Shown: in pieces, positions 1 to 7,601 of the stretch
Layout of the letters: each line of letters opens with the position of its first letter
Numbering within the stretch: position 1 is the stretch's first letter
DNA from: Streptomyces olivochromogenes
Lineage (GTDB): Bacteria > Actinomycetota > Actinomycetes > Streptomycetales > Streptomycetaceae
Assembly (NCBI RefSeq): GCF_021538895.1
Contig: NZ_JADDRL010000075.1
Span: forward strand, 1 to 47,683
Length of the DNA: 47,683 nucleotides
Direction of reading: 5' to 3'
Program-made: the position numbers and the translations under genes
The notes under the pieces: generated by a model
Databases searched by the model: none
What the model saw: only the letters and a program-made list of their open reading frames with translations
What the model was told of the DNA's origin: nothing

Positions 1-941
1 TCGTAGAGGACGTGGTGTCCGTAGCGGCGGGCGGTCAGGAGGCCCGAGTTGCGTAGCGTCGTCAGGTGGGCGGAGACCGAGGACGGGGCGAGTCCCAGGC
101 GGTGGGCCAGGGCCGTGGTGGTCGACGGTTCGTCCAGGGCGGTGAGTACGGCGGCCCGGCCCCGGCCCAGGAGTCGTACCAGCGTGTCGGGGGTGCGGTC
201 GGCCGGCTCGGACCACAGGCCGCCGATGCCCCGGGCCGGGTAGACGAGGGCGGGCTGCCAGGGCGGTTCGAAGCCGCCGATGACGTCCGGCCAGGAGAAC
301 ACGCTCGGCATCAGCACCAGCCCCTGCCCGCCGAGGTGCCGCTCGTGCTCGCCGCTCCCCTCCACGGTCAGCGTCCCGGCGTGCCAGCCGCAGCGCCGGT
401 TGATCTCCGGCAGCAGGCCGCCGAGGCCGACCTCGGCGAGTCGTCGTGAGTGGAAGGCGACGTCCGCGTCGAGCAGGGCGCGCAGCCGGGGCCAGTCCGG
501 TTCCACCAGGGCGAGCCAGGCCTCCTCCAGCGCGTCCGCCAGCTCCCGGATCATCCGCTCGGGGTCGGCCAGCCAGATCCGCGCGTACGGCGAGTCCACC
601 GCGCCGGGGGTGTCCGCGAGCGACAGGGCCGTGTCCTCGCGGGCCGCCGCCGGATCGGCCGCCCGCACGGCCGCGATCTCCTCCTCGAACGTGGCCGCCG
701 GGCCGATCGGCGGCGGACCGAGCCAGTCGGGGGAGTGGCCGCGGCGCGGCATGAGCAGCCACAGCGGGGCCAGGTCCAGCCCGGCGGCCGCCGTACGGAT
801 CCGGCGCAGCCAGGGCGCGTGGTAGCCGTGCCGGTCGGGCCGCTTGAGCGTGCGCACCGCCTCCTGCGTCTCCCACAGCGGTGACACCGCGAACCGGCAC
901 CGCAGGAAGTCGTCCTCCCCGAAGTACAGCCGCATCGGCAT
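1..941 (-). CDS. ArsR-family winged-helix regulator (DUF5937-like), C-terminus cut by window edge
   Basis: About 313 codons are visible; the gene runs off the left edge. The start is the ATG at 941, chosen because GGAGG lies 6 nt upstream (plus-strand 948-952); a second in-frame ATG is at 935. The long N-terminal domain (MPMRLYF..., conserved WL.DP and FSWPDV patches) resembles the DUF5937 part of actinobacterial ArsR-like regulators. The last about 60 visible residues form a winged helix (ALAHRLGLAPSSVSAHL, then a wing with RRYGHHVLY). No metal-binding CxC is seen in the visible part. It is divergent from the MFS gene at 1150, with an 8-bp-arm palindrome between them, so it probably represses that exporter. 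The inducer is unknown. Confidence 0.8.
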   Translation of the reverse strand, partial: MPMRLYFGEDDFLRCRFAVSPLWETQEAVRTLKRPDRHGYHAPWLRRIRTAAAGLDLAPLWLLMPRRGHSPDWLGPPPIGPAATFEEEIAAVRAADPAAAREDTALSLADTPGAVDSPYARIWLADPERMIRELADALEEAWLALVEPDWPRLRALLDADVAFHSRRLAEVGLGGLLPEINRRCGWHAGTLTVEGSGEHERHLGGQGLVLMPSVFSWPDVIGGFEPPWQPALVYPARGIGGLWSEPADRTPDTLVRLLGRGRAAVLTALDEPSTTTALAHRLGLAPSSVSAHLTTLRNSGLLTARRYGHHVLY

Positions 942-1091
942 GGTGGACCTCCACGGGAAGACGGACACGAGCACCGGCGGGGCGCGGTGGACCACCGTCG
1001 GCCGCACGCATTCTGCTCGTCGGGAGCCGGGGCGCGCACATCCCGGCCGCGGTGACCCCGGAGGCGCAGGGGGACGGCGGACCGCGGCCAT

Positions 1092-1111
1092 GATTCGGCA
1101 CACGCCGAATC
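1092..1111. promoter_or_regulatory. Perfect 8-bp-arm palindrome, probable regulator operator
   Basis: GATTCGGC-ACAC-GCCGAATC, perfect 8-bp arms with a 4-nt spacer, lies in the 208-bp gap between the divergent ArsR-type gene (start 941) and the MFS gene (start 1150), about 40 bp upstream of the MFS start. Its size and place suit an ArsR dimer site controlling the exporter; no other gene lies in the gap. Confidence 0.6.
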
Positions 1112-1149
1112 TCTACGGTGCCGGCGTCCGGGCGGGCACGCTGCCGTGC

Positions 1150-2409
1150 ATGTCGTCCGTGCAACAGGCCCCGTCGGCGCGCCCACGGCCCGCCGGCTAC
1201 GGCCGGGTCTTCGCCGAGCGCGAGTTCCGGGCCGTCTTCGTCGCCCACACGCTGTCCATGCTCGGCGTGATCGTCAGCGAGATCGCGCTGTCCGTACTGG
1301 TCTACGATCTCACCGGCTCGGCGCTGATGAGCGCGCTCGTGTTCGCGGCCGGCTTCCTGCCGTACGTGGTCGGCGGCACCCTGCTGGCCGGCGTCGCCGA
1401 CCGCTTCCCGGCCCGGCGGGTGCTGGTGCTGTGCGACCTGGTGTGCGCGGGGTGCGTGGCGCTGATGGTGGTGCCGGGCGCGGGCTTCGGCGTCCTGCTC
1501 GTGCTGCGCTGCTGCGTCGCCGTCGTCGCCCCGGTGTTCTCCGGGACCCGGATGGCGACCCTCGCCGACATCCTCGGCGACGGCGAGCTGTTCGTGCTGG
1601 GCCGCTCCCTGCTGCGGATCGTCGCGCAGAGCACGCTGCTGGTCGGGTACGGGCTCGGCGGGCTGCTGCTCACCGTCGTCGCGCCCCGGCACACGCTGCT
1701 GATCACCGTGGGCACCTTCCTGGCCTCGGCCGCGCTGCTGCGCCTCGGCACCCGGCCCAGGCCCGCCCGGGCCGGGGCGGGTGGCGGTGCGGGCGCGTCC
1801 GGGGGCGCCCGGAACGTGCTCGCCGACCGGCGGGTTCGCCTCCTGCTGCTCCTGTTCTGGATGCCGGCGATGTTCTCCGTCGCGCCGGAGGCGCTGGCCG
1901 CCCCGTACGCCGACGAGCTCGGCGCCGGCTCCACCGGCCTCGGGCTGCTGATGTGCGCGCTGCCCGTCGGGACGGTCGCGGGCGAGGTGTGGGCGGGCGC
2001 GCGGCTCGGGCCCGCGGCCCGGGAGCGGATCGCCCTCCCGCTGGTCTGCCTCACGCTCCTGCCCTACCTCGGCTACGTCCTGCACCCCGGCCTGCTCACC
2101 TCGCTGCTCCTCCTGGTGCTCTCCGGCGCCGGATCGGCGTACACGCTGGGCCTGGACCAGTGGCTCGTGGGGGCCGTACCGGAGGAGCTGCGCGGGCGGG
2201 TGATGACCGTGCTCAGCGCGGGGCTGATGACGGTCCAGGGCGTGGGCATGGCGCTGGCCGGGGTGGCCGCCGAGGCCGTCGGCGTGACCGCCACCGTCGC
2301 CGGTGCCGGGGCGCTCGGCGTGCTCTGCTGCGGCGTGACGGCGGTGGCCGTGCGGCGGGGCGCGGGGTGGAGTGGACCGAAAGCCGAGACAGAGCTGAAC
2401 CGGATATGA
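1150..2409 (+). CDS. MFS transporter (multidrug-efflux-like)
   Basis: 419 residues from the ATG at 1150; an upstream in-frame ATG at 1090 overlaps the palindromic operator and is unlikely. After a short Pro/Arg tail come 10-12 hydrophobic helices typical of the major facilitator superfamily (MFS_3/enterobactin-exporter-like). The loop between helices 2 and 3 (AGVADRFPARRVLVLCDL) fits the MFS signature GxLaDRxGRR. Its job is probably proton-driven export across the cytoplasmic membrane; the substrate cannot be read from sequence. It is divergent from the ArsR-type regulator and is followed 21 bp later by a MarR gene, so it sits between two regulators. Confidence 0.85.
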   Translation: MSSVQQAPSARPRPAGYGRVFAEREFRAVFVAHTLSMLGVIVSEIALSVLVYDLTGSALMSALVFAAGFLPYVVGGTLLAGVADRFPARRVLVLCDLVCAGCVALMVVPGAGFGVLLVLRCCVAVVAPVFSGTRMATLADILGDGELFVLGRSLLRIVAQSTLLVGYGLGGLLLTVVAPRHTLLITVGTFLASAALLRLGTRPRPARAGAGGGAGASGGARNVLADRRVRLLLLLFWMPAMFSVAPEALAAPYADELGAGSTGLGLLMCALPVGTVAGEVWAGARLGPAARERIALPLVCLTLLPYLGYVLHPGLLTSLLLLVLSGAGSAYTLGLDQWLVGAVPEELRGRVMTVLSAGLMTVQGVGMALAGVAAEAVGVTATVAGAGALGVLCCGVTAVAVRRGAGWSGPKAETELNRI

Positions 2410-2423
2410 CCGGCCGGTAGGGT
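2395..2423 (+). promoter_or_regulatory. Putative leaderless promoter of the MarR gene
   Basis: CTGAAC (2395-2400), a 17-bp spacer and TAGGGT (2418-2423) resemble a -35/-10 pair. The GTG start of the MarR gene follows only 7 nt after the -10 and has no Shine-Dalgarno, the pattern of a leaderless transcript. The -35 lies inside the end of the MFS gene. Confidence 0.4.
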
Positions 2424-2430
2424 CGGTGGC

Positions 2431-2940
2431 GTGCCGAAGCCTCTCAGTCTTCCCTTCGACCCCATCGCCCGTGCCGACGACCTCTGGAAGCGGCGCTGGG
2501 GAAGCGTGCCCTCGATGGCCGCGATCACCTCGATCATGCGGGCGCACCAGATCCTGCTCGGCGAGGTCGACGCGGTGGTGAAGCCGTACGGACTGACGTT
2601 CGCGCGGTACGAGGCGCTGGTGCTGCTCACCTTCTCCAAGGCCGGCGAGCTGCCGATGTCCAAGATCGGTGAGCGGCTCATGGTGCACCCCACCTCCGTG
2701 ACCAACACGGTGGACCGGCTGGTGCGGTCGGGCCTGGTGGCCAAGCGGCCCAACCCCAACGACGGGCGCGGCACGCTCGCCGTCATCACGGAGAAGGGCC
2801 GCGAGGTGGTCGAGGCGGCCACCCGCGACCTGATGTCGATGGACTTCGGGCTCGGGGTGTACGACGCGGAGGAGTGCGGGGAGATCTTCGCGATGCTGCG
2901 GCCGCTGCGGGTCGCGGCACACGACTTCGACGAGGAGTGA
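2431..2940 (+). CDS. MarR-family transcriptional regulator
   Basis: 169 residues from the GTG at 2431. The winged helix is clear: DNA-recognition part MSKIGERLMVHPTSVTNTVDRL, then the wing with RPNPNDGRGTLAVITEKGR, in which the conserved D.R of MarR proteins (NDGRG) is present. About 40 residues before the first helix (SLPFDPIARADDLW) match a branch of actinobacterial MarR proteins. It is followed 43 bp later by a DUF3817 membrane gene. The ligand is unknown, and target genes are probably adjacent. No good Shine-Dalgarno is seen, which fits leaderless translation. Confidence 0.88.
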   Translation: MPKPLSLPFDPIARADDLWKRRWGSVPSMAAITSIMRAHQILLGEVDAVVKPYGLTFARYEALVLLTFSKAGELPMSKIGERLMVHPTSVTNTVDRLVRSGLVAKRPNPNDGRGTLAVITEKGREVVEAATRDLMSMDFGLGVYDAEECGEIFAMLRPLRVAAHDFDEE

Positions 2941-2983
2941 CCCGGGGCAGGATCTCCCGGAACGGGCGGTTACGCTCTTCGCC

Positions 2984-3322
2984 ATGAAAAAGAGCGTGCT
3001 GACCCGCTACCGGGTCATGGCCTACGTCACAGGTGTGCTGCTGGTCCTGCTGTGCCTCAGCATGATCGCCAAGTACGGCCTCGACGTCGACGGTGCCGCC
3101 GACTTCACCCGCGTCGTCGCCATCGCGCACGGCTGGCTGTACGTCCTGTACCTGGTCTTCGCCTTTGACCTGGGCTCCAAGGCGAAGTGGCCGGTCGGCA
3201 AGCAGCTGTGGGTACTGCTGGCGGGGACCATCCCGACGGCCGCCTTTTTCGTGGAACGCAGGATCAGCCACGAACTGGACGCCAAGGTCGCCGGCCGGGA
3301 ACCCGCGGTCGCCGAGGCCTAG
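2984..3322 (+). CDS. DUF3817 small integral membrane protein
   Basis: 112 residues with three hydrophobic segments (about residues 13-30, 44-62 and 73-90) and a basic N-terminus. The pattern AIAHGWLYVLYLVFAFDL and the polar turn KAKWP are typical of DUF3817 proteins, found in actinobacteria and elsewhere as short membrane proteins of unknown function. There is no Shine-Dalgarno; TACGCT lies about 8 nt before the ATG, so the message may be leaderless. It stands between the MarR gene and a strong terminator hairpin at 3328-3354, which separates it from icmA. Confidence 0.8.
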   Translation: MKKSVLTRYRVMAYVTGVLLVLLCLSMIAKYGLDVDGAADFTRVVAIAHGWLYVLYLVFAFDLGSKAKWPVGKQLWVLLAGTIPTAAFFVERRISHELDAKVAGREPAVAEA

Positions 3323-3327
3323 GCTCC

Positions 3328-3354
3328 ACCGCCGCGCGAGCACCGCGCGGCGGT
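3328..3354 (+). terminator. Hairpin terminator after the DUF3817 gene
   Basis: ACCGCCGCGCG and CGCGCGGCGGT form a perfect 11-bp stem with a 5-nt loop, followed by TTTCCC. It starts 5 nt after the DUF3817 stop and insulates icmA. Confidence 0.7.
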
Positions 3355-3365
3355 TTCCCATCGAC

Positions 3366-3389
3366 ATTTACTAGGACGTCCAAGTAAAT
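3366..3389. promoter_or_regulatory. 24-bp near-perfect palindrome upstream of icmA
   Basis: ATTTACT, one base, GGACGTCC, one base, AGTAAAT: symmetric except for one unmatched position in each half (3373 and 3382). It ends 8 bp before the icmA ATG (3398), which has no Shine-Dalgarno. The AT-rich arms around a GACGTC centre in this G+C-rich genome suggest a repressor operator overlapping the promoter. The regulator is not identified; the MarR and TetR neighbours are candidates. Confidence 0.5.
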
Positions 3390-3397
3390 TCGATGGT

Positions 3398-5098
3398 ATG
3401 GACGCTCACGCCATCGAGGAAGGCCGCCACCGCTGGCAGGCCCGCTACGACGCCGCGCGCAAGCGCGACGCTGACTTCACCACGCTCTCCGGAGACCCCG
3501 TCGAGCCGGTGTACGGACCCCGAGCCGGGGACAGGTACGAGGGCTTCGAGCGGATCGGCTGGCCCGGCGAGTACCCCTTCACCCGCGGCCTGTATCCGAC
3601 CGGCTACCGCGGGCGCACCTGGACCATCCGCCAGTTCGCCGGCTTCGGCAACGCCGAGCAGACCAACGAGCGCTACAAGATGATCCTGGCGGCGGGCGGC
3701 GGCGGCCTGTCCGTGGCCTTCGACATGCCGACGCTCATGGGGCGCGACTCCGACGACCCGCGCTCGCTGGGCGAGGTCGGGCACTGCGGTGTGGCGATCG
3801 ACTCGGCGGCCGACATGGAGGTCCTGTTCAAGGACATCCCGCTGGGCGACGTGACGACCTCCATGACGATCAGCGGCCCGGCCGTGCCCGTCTTCTGCAT
3901 GTACCTGGTCGCGGCCGAGCGGCAGGGCGTCGACCCGTCGGTGCTCAACGGCACGCTGCAGACGGACATCTTCAAGGAGTACATCGCCCAGAAGGAGTGG
4001 CTCTTCCAGCCCGAGCCCCATCTGCGGCTGATCGGCGACCTGATGGAGTACTGCGCCAAGGGCATCCCCGCCTACAAGCCGCTGTCGGTCTCCGGCTACC
4101 ACATCCGCGAGGCCGGGGCGACGGCCGCCCAGGAGCTGGCGTACACGCTCGCGGACGGCTTCGGGTACGTGGAGCTGGGCCTCTCGCGCGGCCTGGACGT
4201 GGACGTCTTCGCGCCCGGCCTGTCGTTCTTCTTCGACGCCCACGTCGACTTCTTCGAGGAGATCGCCAAGTTCCGCGCGGCGCGCCGGATCTGGGCCCGC
4301 TGGATGCGGGACGTGTACGGCGCGCGGAGCGAGAAGGCCCAGTGGCTGCGGTTCCACACGCAGACCGCCGGTGTCTCGCTGACCGCGCAGCAGCCGTACA
4401 ACAACGTGGTGCGCACGGCCGTGGAGGCGCTGGCCGCGGTGCTCGGCGGGACGAACTCGCTGCACACCAACGCCCTCGACGAGACGCTGGCCCTGCCCAG
4501 CGAGCAGGCCGCCGAGATCGCGCTGCGCACCCAGCAGGTGCTGATGGAGGAGACCGGCGTCGCCAACGTGGCCGACCCGCTGGGCGGTTCCTGGTACGTC
4601 GAGCAGCTGACGGACCGGATCGAGGCGGACGCCGAGAAGATCTTCGACCAGATCAAGGAGCGGGGCCTGCGCGCCCACCCGGACGGGCGGCACCCGATCG
4701 GTCCGGTCACCTCCGGCATCCTGCGCGGCATCGAGGACGGCTGGTTCACGGGCGAGATCGCCGAGTCCGCGTTCCGCTACCAGCAGTCCCTGGAGAAGGG
4801 CGACAAGCGGGTCGTCGGCGTCAACGTCAACACCGGCTCCGTCACCGGCGACCTGGAGATCCTGCGGGTCAGCCACGAGGTCGAGCGGGAGCAGGTGCGC
4901 GAGCTCGGCTCCCGCAAGTCCGCCCGCGACGAGGCGCGCGTGCGCACGGTCCTGGACGCGATGCTCGCCGCGGCGCGCGACGGCTCCAACATGATCGAGC
5001 CGATGCTGGACGCCGTACGGGCCGAGGCGACCCTGGGCGAGATCTGCGGGGTGCTGCGGGACGAGTGGGGGGTGTACACGGAGCCCGCTGGCTTCTGA
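3398..5098 (+). CDS. icmA: Isobutyryl-CoA mutase large subunit (IcmA)
   Basis: 566 residues, the length of the substrate-binding TIM-barrel subunit of isobutyryl-CoA mutase, without the C-terminal cobalamin domain. The enzyme interconverts isobutyryl-CoA and n-butyryl-CoA with adenosylcobalamin supplied by a small subunit (IcmB), which is not in this window. Methylmalonyl-CoA mutase has Tyr89 and Arg207 in its active site; here the aligned residues are Phe80 (TIRQF) and Gln198 (EYIAQ), the pair known to define IcmA. SGYHIREAGA carries the active-site His. It links valine and fatty-acid catabolism to butyryl-CoA and polyketide precursors. A palindrome covers the start region. The next gene is convergent, a TetR regulator. 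Confidence 0.93.
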   Translation: MDAHAIEEGRHRWQARYDAARKRDADFTTLSGDPVEPVYGPRAGDRYEGFERIGWPGEYPFTRGLYPTGYRGRTWTIRQFAGFGNAEQTNERYKMILAAGGGGLSVAFDMPTLMGRDSDDPRSLGEVGHCGVAIDSAADMEVLFKDIPLGDVTTSMTISGPAVPVFCMYLVAAERQGVDPSVLNGTLQTDIFKEYIAQKEWLFQPEPHLRLIGDLMEYCAKGIPAYKPLSVSGYHIREAGATAAQELAYTLADGFGYVELGLSRGLDVDVFAPGLSFFFDAHVDFFEEIAKFRAARRIWARWMRDVYGARSEKAQWLRFHTQTAGVSLTAQQPYNNVVRTAVEALAAVLGGTNSLHTNALDETLALPSEQAAEIALRTQQVLMEETGVANVADPLGGSWYVEQLTDRIEADAEKIFDQIKERGLRAHPDGRHPIGPVTSGILRGIEDGWFTGEIAESAFRYQQSLEKGDKRVVGVNVNTGSVTGDLEILRVSHEVEREQVRELGSRKSARDEARVRTVLDAMLAAARDGSNMIEPMLDAVRAEATLGEICGVLRDEWGVYTEPAGF

Positions 5099-5135
5099 GC
5101 CACCACCACACGAGCCGCCGGACGCGGCGCAGCAC

Positions 5136-5762
5136 TTAGACCGGCTGCGCCGCTCCCGCCAGGCCCAGCAGGAGTACGCGTGTGAAGCCGTGCACCCAGT
5201 CCGCGTCCGCCGGCTCCGCGCTCACCAGGGTGCGGTGGACCACCGCACCCGCCACCATGTCGAAGATCAGGTCCACCGTGCGCTCGGCGTCCTCCGGGGC
5301 GGCCTCCGGGGGCAGTTCGCCGCGCCGCTGGGCCCGTGCGCGCCCCTCCAGGACCAGGCACTTCTGCCGGTCCACGATGGACTCGCGGATGCGTTCGCGC
5401 AGGGCGTCGTCCCTGGTCGACTCCGCCACCACGGCCATCAGGCCGCTCTTGGCCTCCGGGCGGGCCAGGATGGCCGCGAACTGGAGGACCACGCCCTCGA
5501 TGTCGGCGGCGAGGCTGCCGCGGTCGGGGAGCTCCAGTTCGTCGAAGAGTTCGGCGACCGCGTCGACGACCAGTTCGTTCTTGCCGGCCCAGCGGCGATA
5601 AAGCGTCGTTTTCGCAACCCTGGCGCGCGTGGCCACGTCTCCCAGGGTGAGCTTGGACCAGCCGAGTTCCACCAGCGCCTCCCGCGTCGCGGCCAAGATC
5701 GCGGTGTCCGCGGCGGCGTTGCGCGGGCGTCCGGGGCGGCTGGCGGGGGTGCGGCTCTGCAT
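5136..5762 (-). CDS. TetR-family transcriptional regulator
   Basis: 208 residues from the ATG at 5762 (MQSRTPASR). The open frame extends much further upstream, but that part runs antisense through the thioredoxin gene and is not coding. The HTH is at about residues 30-60 (LTLGDVATRARVAKTTLYRRW), followed by a ligand-binding domain of the TetR_C_11/C_16 kind. The gene is divergent from the CnoX-like gene, and a 7-bp-arm palindrome in between (5846-5862) is its likely operator. Its inducer is unknown. It is convergent with icmA, 37 bp away. Confidence 0.88.
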   Translation of the reverse strand: MQSRTPASRPGRPRNAAADTAILAATREALVELGWSKLTLGDVATRARVAKTTLYRRWAGKNELVVDAVAELFDELELPDRGSLAADIEGVVLQFAAILARPEAKSGLMAVVAESTRDDALRERIRESIVDRQKCLVLEGRARAQRRGELPPEAAPEDAERTVDLIFDMVAGAVVHRTLVSAEPADADWVHGFTRVLLLGLAGAAQPV

Positions 5763-5845
5763 CCCATGACCATAACCGGCCGTTCCTGTGAATCCGTGAG
5801 GCAGATCACCGGGGCGTGGTGTCGCGCGGACCTCCCCTGCCATTA

Positions 5846-5862
5846 CGCTACGACTCGTAGCG
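5846..5862. promoter_or_regulatory. TetR-type operator
   Basis: CGCTACG-ACT-CGTAGCG has perfect 7-bp arms and a 3-nt spacer; the symmetry extends outward with one mismatch (TTA... against ...AAA). It lies 84 bp upstream of the TetR start and 108 bp upstream of the thioredoxin-like start, so it could control both divergent genes. Confidence 0.6.
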
Positions 5863-5969
5863 AAAGCTCGTGACGGACGCACACGGGCGATGACCACTTG
5901 GCGTGGGTGGGGACCCGACGCTTTCACACCGTTTTTCACACACGCGCGGGAACGGGGGAGGATAGACGC

Positions 5970-6941
5970 ATGCAGCCACGGAACATGTCCATGAGCGGCG
6001 TCGTCGACCTCGCCGCGGTGAAGGCGGCCCAGGAGGCCAAGGCCAAGGCGGAGCAGGCGCGCGCCGAGGCAGCCCGTCAGGGCGGGGCCGGCGCCGTCTC
6101 CCCGGCCGATCTCGTCATCGACGTCGACGAGGCCTCCTTCGAACGCGACGTCCTGCAGCGCTCCGCCGAAGTGCCCGTCGTCATCGACTTCTGGGCCGAG
6201 TGGTGCCAGCCCTGCAAGCAGCTGAGCCCCGTCCTGGAGCGACTCGCCGTCGAGTACTCCGGTCGCTTCCTGCTCGCCAAGATCGACGTCGACGCCAACC
6301 AGATGCTGATGCAGCAGTTCGGGGTGCAGGGGATCCCCGCTGTGTTCGCCGTCGTCGCCGGGCAGGCGCTGCCACTCTTCCAGGGGGCCGCTGCCGAGGA
6401 CCAGATCCGGCAGACCCTCGACCAGTTGATCCAGGTCGCCGAGCAGCGCTTCGGGCTGACCGGCCTGGCCGTCGACCCGGACGCGGAGCCGGGCGGTGCC
6501 GCCCCGGCCCCGATGCCCGCCGGGCCGTACGACGCCCTGCTCGAAGCCGCCGTCCAGGCGCTGGACGCGGGTGACCTGGGCGGTGCCGTCCAGGCGTACA
6601 AGAACGTGCTGAACGACGACCCCGGCAACAGCGAGGCCCAGCTGGGCCTCGCGCAGGCCGAGTTGCTCCAGCGGGTGCAGGGGATGGACCCGCAGCAGGT
6701 GCGCAAGGAAGCGGCGGAGCGTCCGGCGGACGTGGCGGCGCAGATCGCGGCCGCCGATCTGGACCTGGTCGGCGGGCACGTCGAGGACGCGTTCGGACGG
6801 CTCATCGAGACCGTGCAGCGCACGGTGGGTGACGACCGGGATGCCGTACGGCGTCGGCTGCTGGAGCTCTTCGAGGTGGTCGGGCCCGACGATCCGCGGG
6901 TGATCGGGGCGCGTCGGGCGCTCGCGCGTGCGTTGTTCTGA
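5970..6941 (+). CDS. Thioredoxin-TPR protein (CnoX/YbbN-like chaperedoxin)
   Basis: 323 residues from the ATG at 5970, with GGGGGAGG just upstream. After an Ala/Lys/Glu-rich helix (residues 13-36) comes a thioredoxin fold with an intact WCQPC motif (residues 78-82) and the cis-Pro loop GIPAVFAV, then two TPR-like units (about 175-250: QALDAGDLGGAVQAYKNVL) and a helical tail ending RRALARALF. This domain order is that of YbbN/CnoX, a chaperedoxin that holds unfolded, oxidised proteins and passes them to chaperones. Having both cysteines, unlike E. coli CnoX (SxxC), it may also act as a reductase. It is cytoplasmic and monocistronic, divergent from a TetR gene. Confidence 0.85.
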   Translation: MQPRNMSMSGVVDLAAVKAAQEAKAKAEQARAEAARQGGAGAVSPADLVIDVDEASFERDVLQRSAEVPVVIDFWAEWCQPCKQLSPVLERLAVEYSGRFLLAKIDVDANQMLMQQFGVQGIPAVFAVVAGQALPLFQGAAAEDQIRQTLDQLIQVAEQRFGLTGLAVDPDAEPGGAAPAPMPAGPYDALLEAAVQALDAGDLGGAVQAYKNVLNDDPGNSEAQLGLAQAELLQRVQGMDPQQVRKEAAERPADVAAQIAAADLDLVGGHVEDAFGRLIETVQRTVGDDRDAVRRRLLELFEVVGPDDPRVIGARRALARALF

Positions 6942-7037
6942 CCGGGTTTGCGAGCGGGGCGGCGGCCCCGTTCTGACCAGTTGCTAAACGCCACGCAATG
7001 TGATGCCCGAGTGAAAGGTTTGCCGACGAGGCGCCAG

Positions 7038-7077
7038 AGCGGCCGCGCTTTACCAAATCTTGGTAATCGCGGCCGCT
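7038..7077 (+). terminator. Compound 40-nt hairpin, probable terminator of the thioredoxin-like gene
   Basis: The outer stem AGCGGCCGCG/CGCGGCCGCT (10 bp) encloses the inner stem TTACCAA-ATC-TTGGTAA, with a small internal loop. It lies 97 bp after the thioredoxin stop. It has no T-tract, as is common in Streptomyces; it could instead be an operator for a dimeric repressor. Confidence 0.5.
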
Positions 7078-7078
7078 G

Positions 7079-7091
7079 TTACTCGGAGTAA
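7079..7091. promoter_or_regulatory. TTACT-CGG-AGTAA dyad
   Basis: Perfect 5-bp arms with a 3-nt spacer; the same half-sites recur in the 7206-7223 dyad 127 bp downstream, so the two may bind one regulator. Confidence 0.4.
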
Positions 7092-7205
7092 ATCGAGGCC
7101 GTTGGTCTGTGTGGTTCTGTCCAGGGATCAACGGCTTTGTTCTGCCCCCCGATGCCACCCTGCGTCGCCTTCCGAGACCAGCGGGTCGTTCTTCGGTTAT
7201 CCGGC

Positions 7206-7223
7206 CGTTACTAGTGAGTAACG
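7206..7223. promoter_or_regulatory. CGTTACT-AGTG-AGTAACG operator-like dyad
   Basis: Perfect 7-bp arms around a 4-nt spacer, the size of a TetR-family site. It is 379 bp upstream of the DUF6230 start and shares half-sites with the dyad at 7079-7091. No regulator gene adjoins it. Confidence 0.45.
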
Positions 7224-7601
7224 AACCCCCTTGTGCGGGCGGCAAGAATGCACCACGATCGGCGACGCTCGGTCCCTTACCCGTACCCCGACAGCCGGTC
7301 GGGCCAGCGGGTGAATCTGGGTCCCCACCGAGCAGGGCCGGCGGCAGTGGCGCCGGTTCTAGGGCAGGGGGGTCTTCGCCTCACGGCGAAGCCTGTCCAG
7401 CAGGGTTGTGCGTGATGCGTGTCAGGCGCGACCAGTGGTTGTCGCTCGGGGGTGATCGCCGGTGATTCGGGCGCGGTACGCGCCGCCGAGTGCAGGCGCT
7501 CCCCTTCCGAGGACGTAGCACTTCTCCCATCCCTGCCCGGCTGAGCCGCCGTATTGGGGGCTAGTCAGGGCCAGGAGATGTACGTCCGAGAAGGAGGAAA
7601 T

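Larger units (their letters stand above)
6942..7601. other. 660-bp non-coding region with several dyads
   Basis: No convincing gene lies between the thioredoxin stop and the DUF6230 start; short open frames here lack Shine-Dalgarno sequences and recognisable products. It holds a compound hairpin (7038-7077), two TTACT/AGTAA dyads (7079-7091, 7206-7223) and a CTTCGCC-TCAC-GGCGAAG hairpin (7374-7391). The length suggests a long 5' leader or a regulated promoter for the DUF6230 cluster. Confidence 0.6.

Noticed and set aside
5763..6779. Long upstream extension of the TetR frame (to 547 codons)
   Set aside because: It runs antisense through the thioredoxin-TPR gene, has no start with a ribosome site and no recognisable product; it is a G+C-bias shadow.
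7109..7465. 118-codon open frame before the DUF6230 gene
   Set aside because: No Shine-Dalgarno, low-complexity product and overlap with dyads; treated as non-coding.
7260..7601. Riboswitch (cobalamin, c-di-AMP type) in the DUF6230 leader
   Set aside because: I could not find conserved boxes of either class; only simple hairpins are visible.
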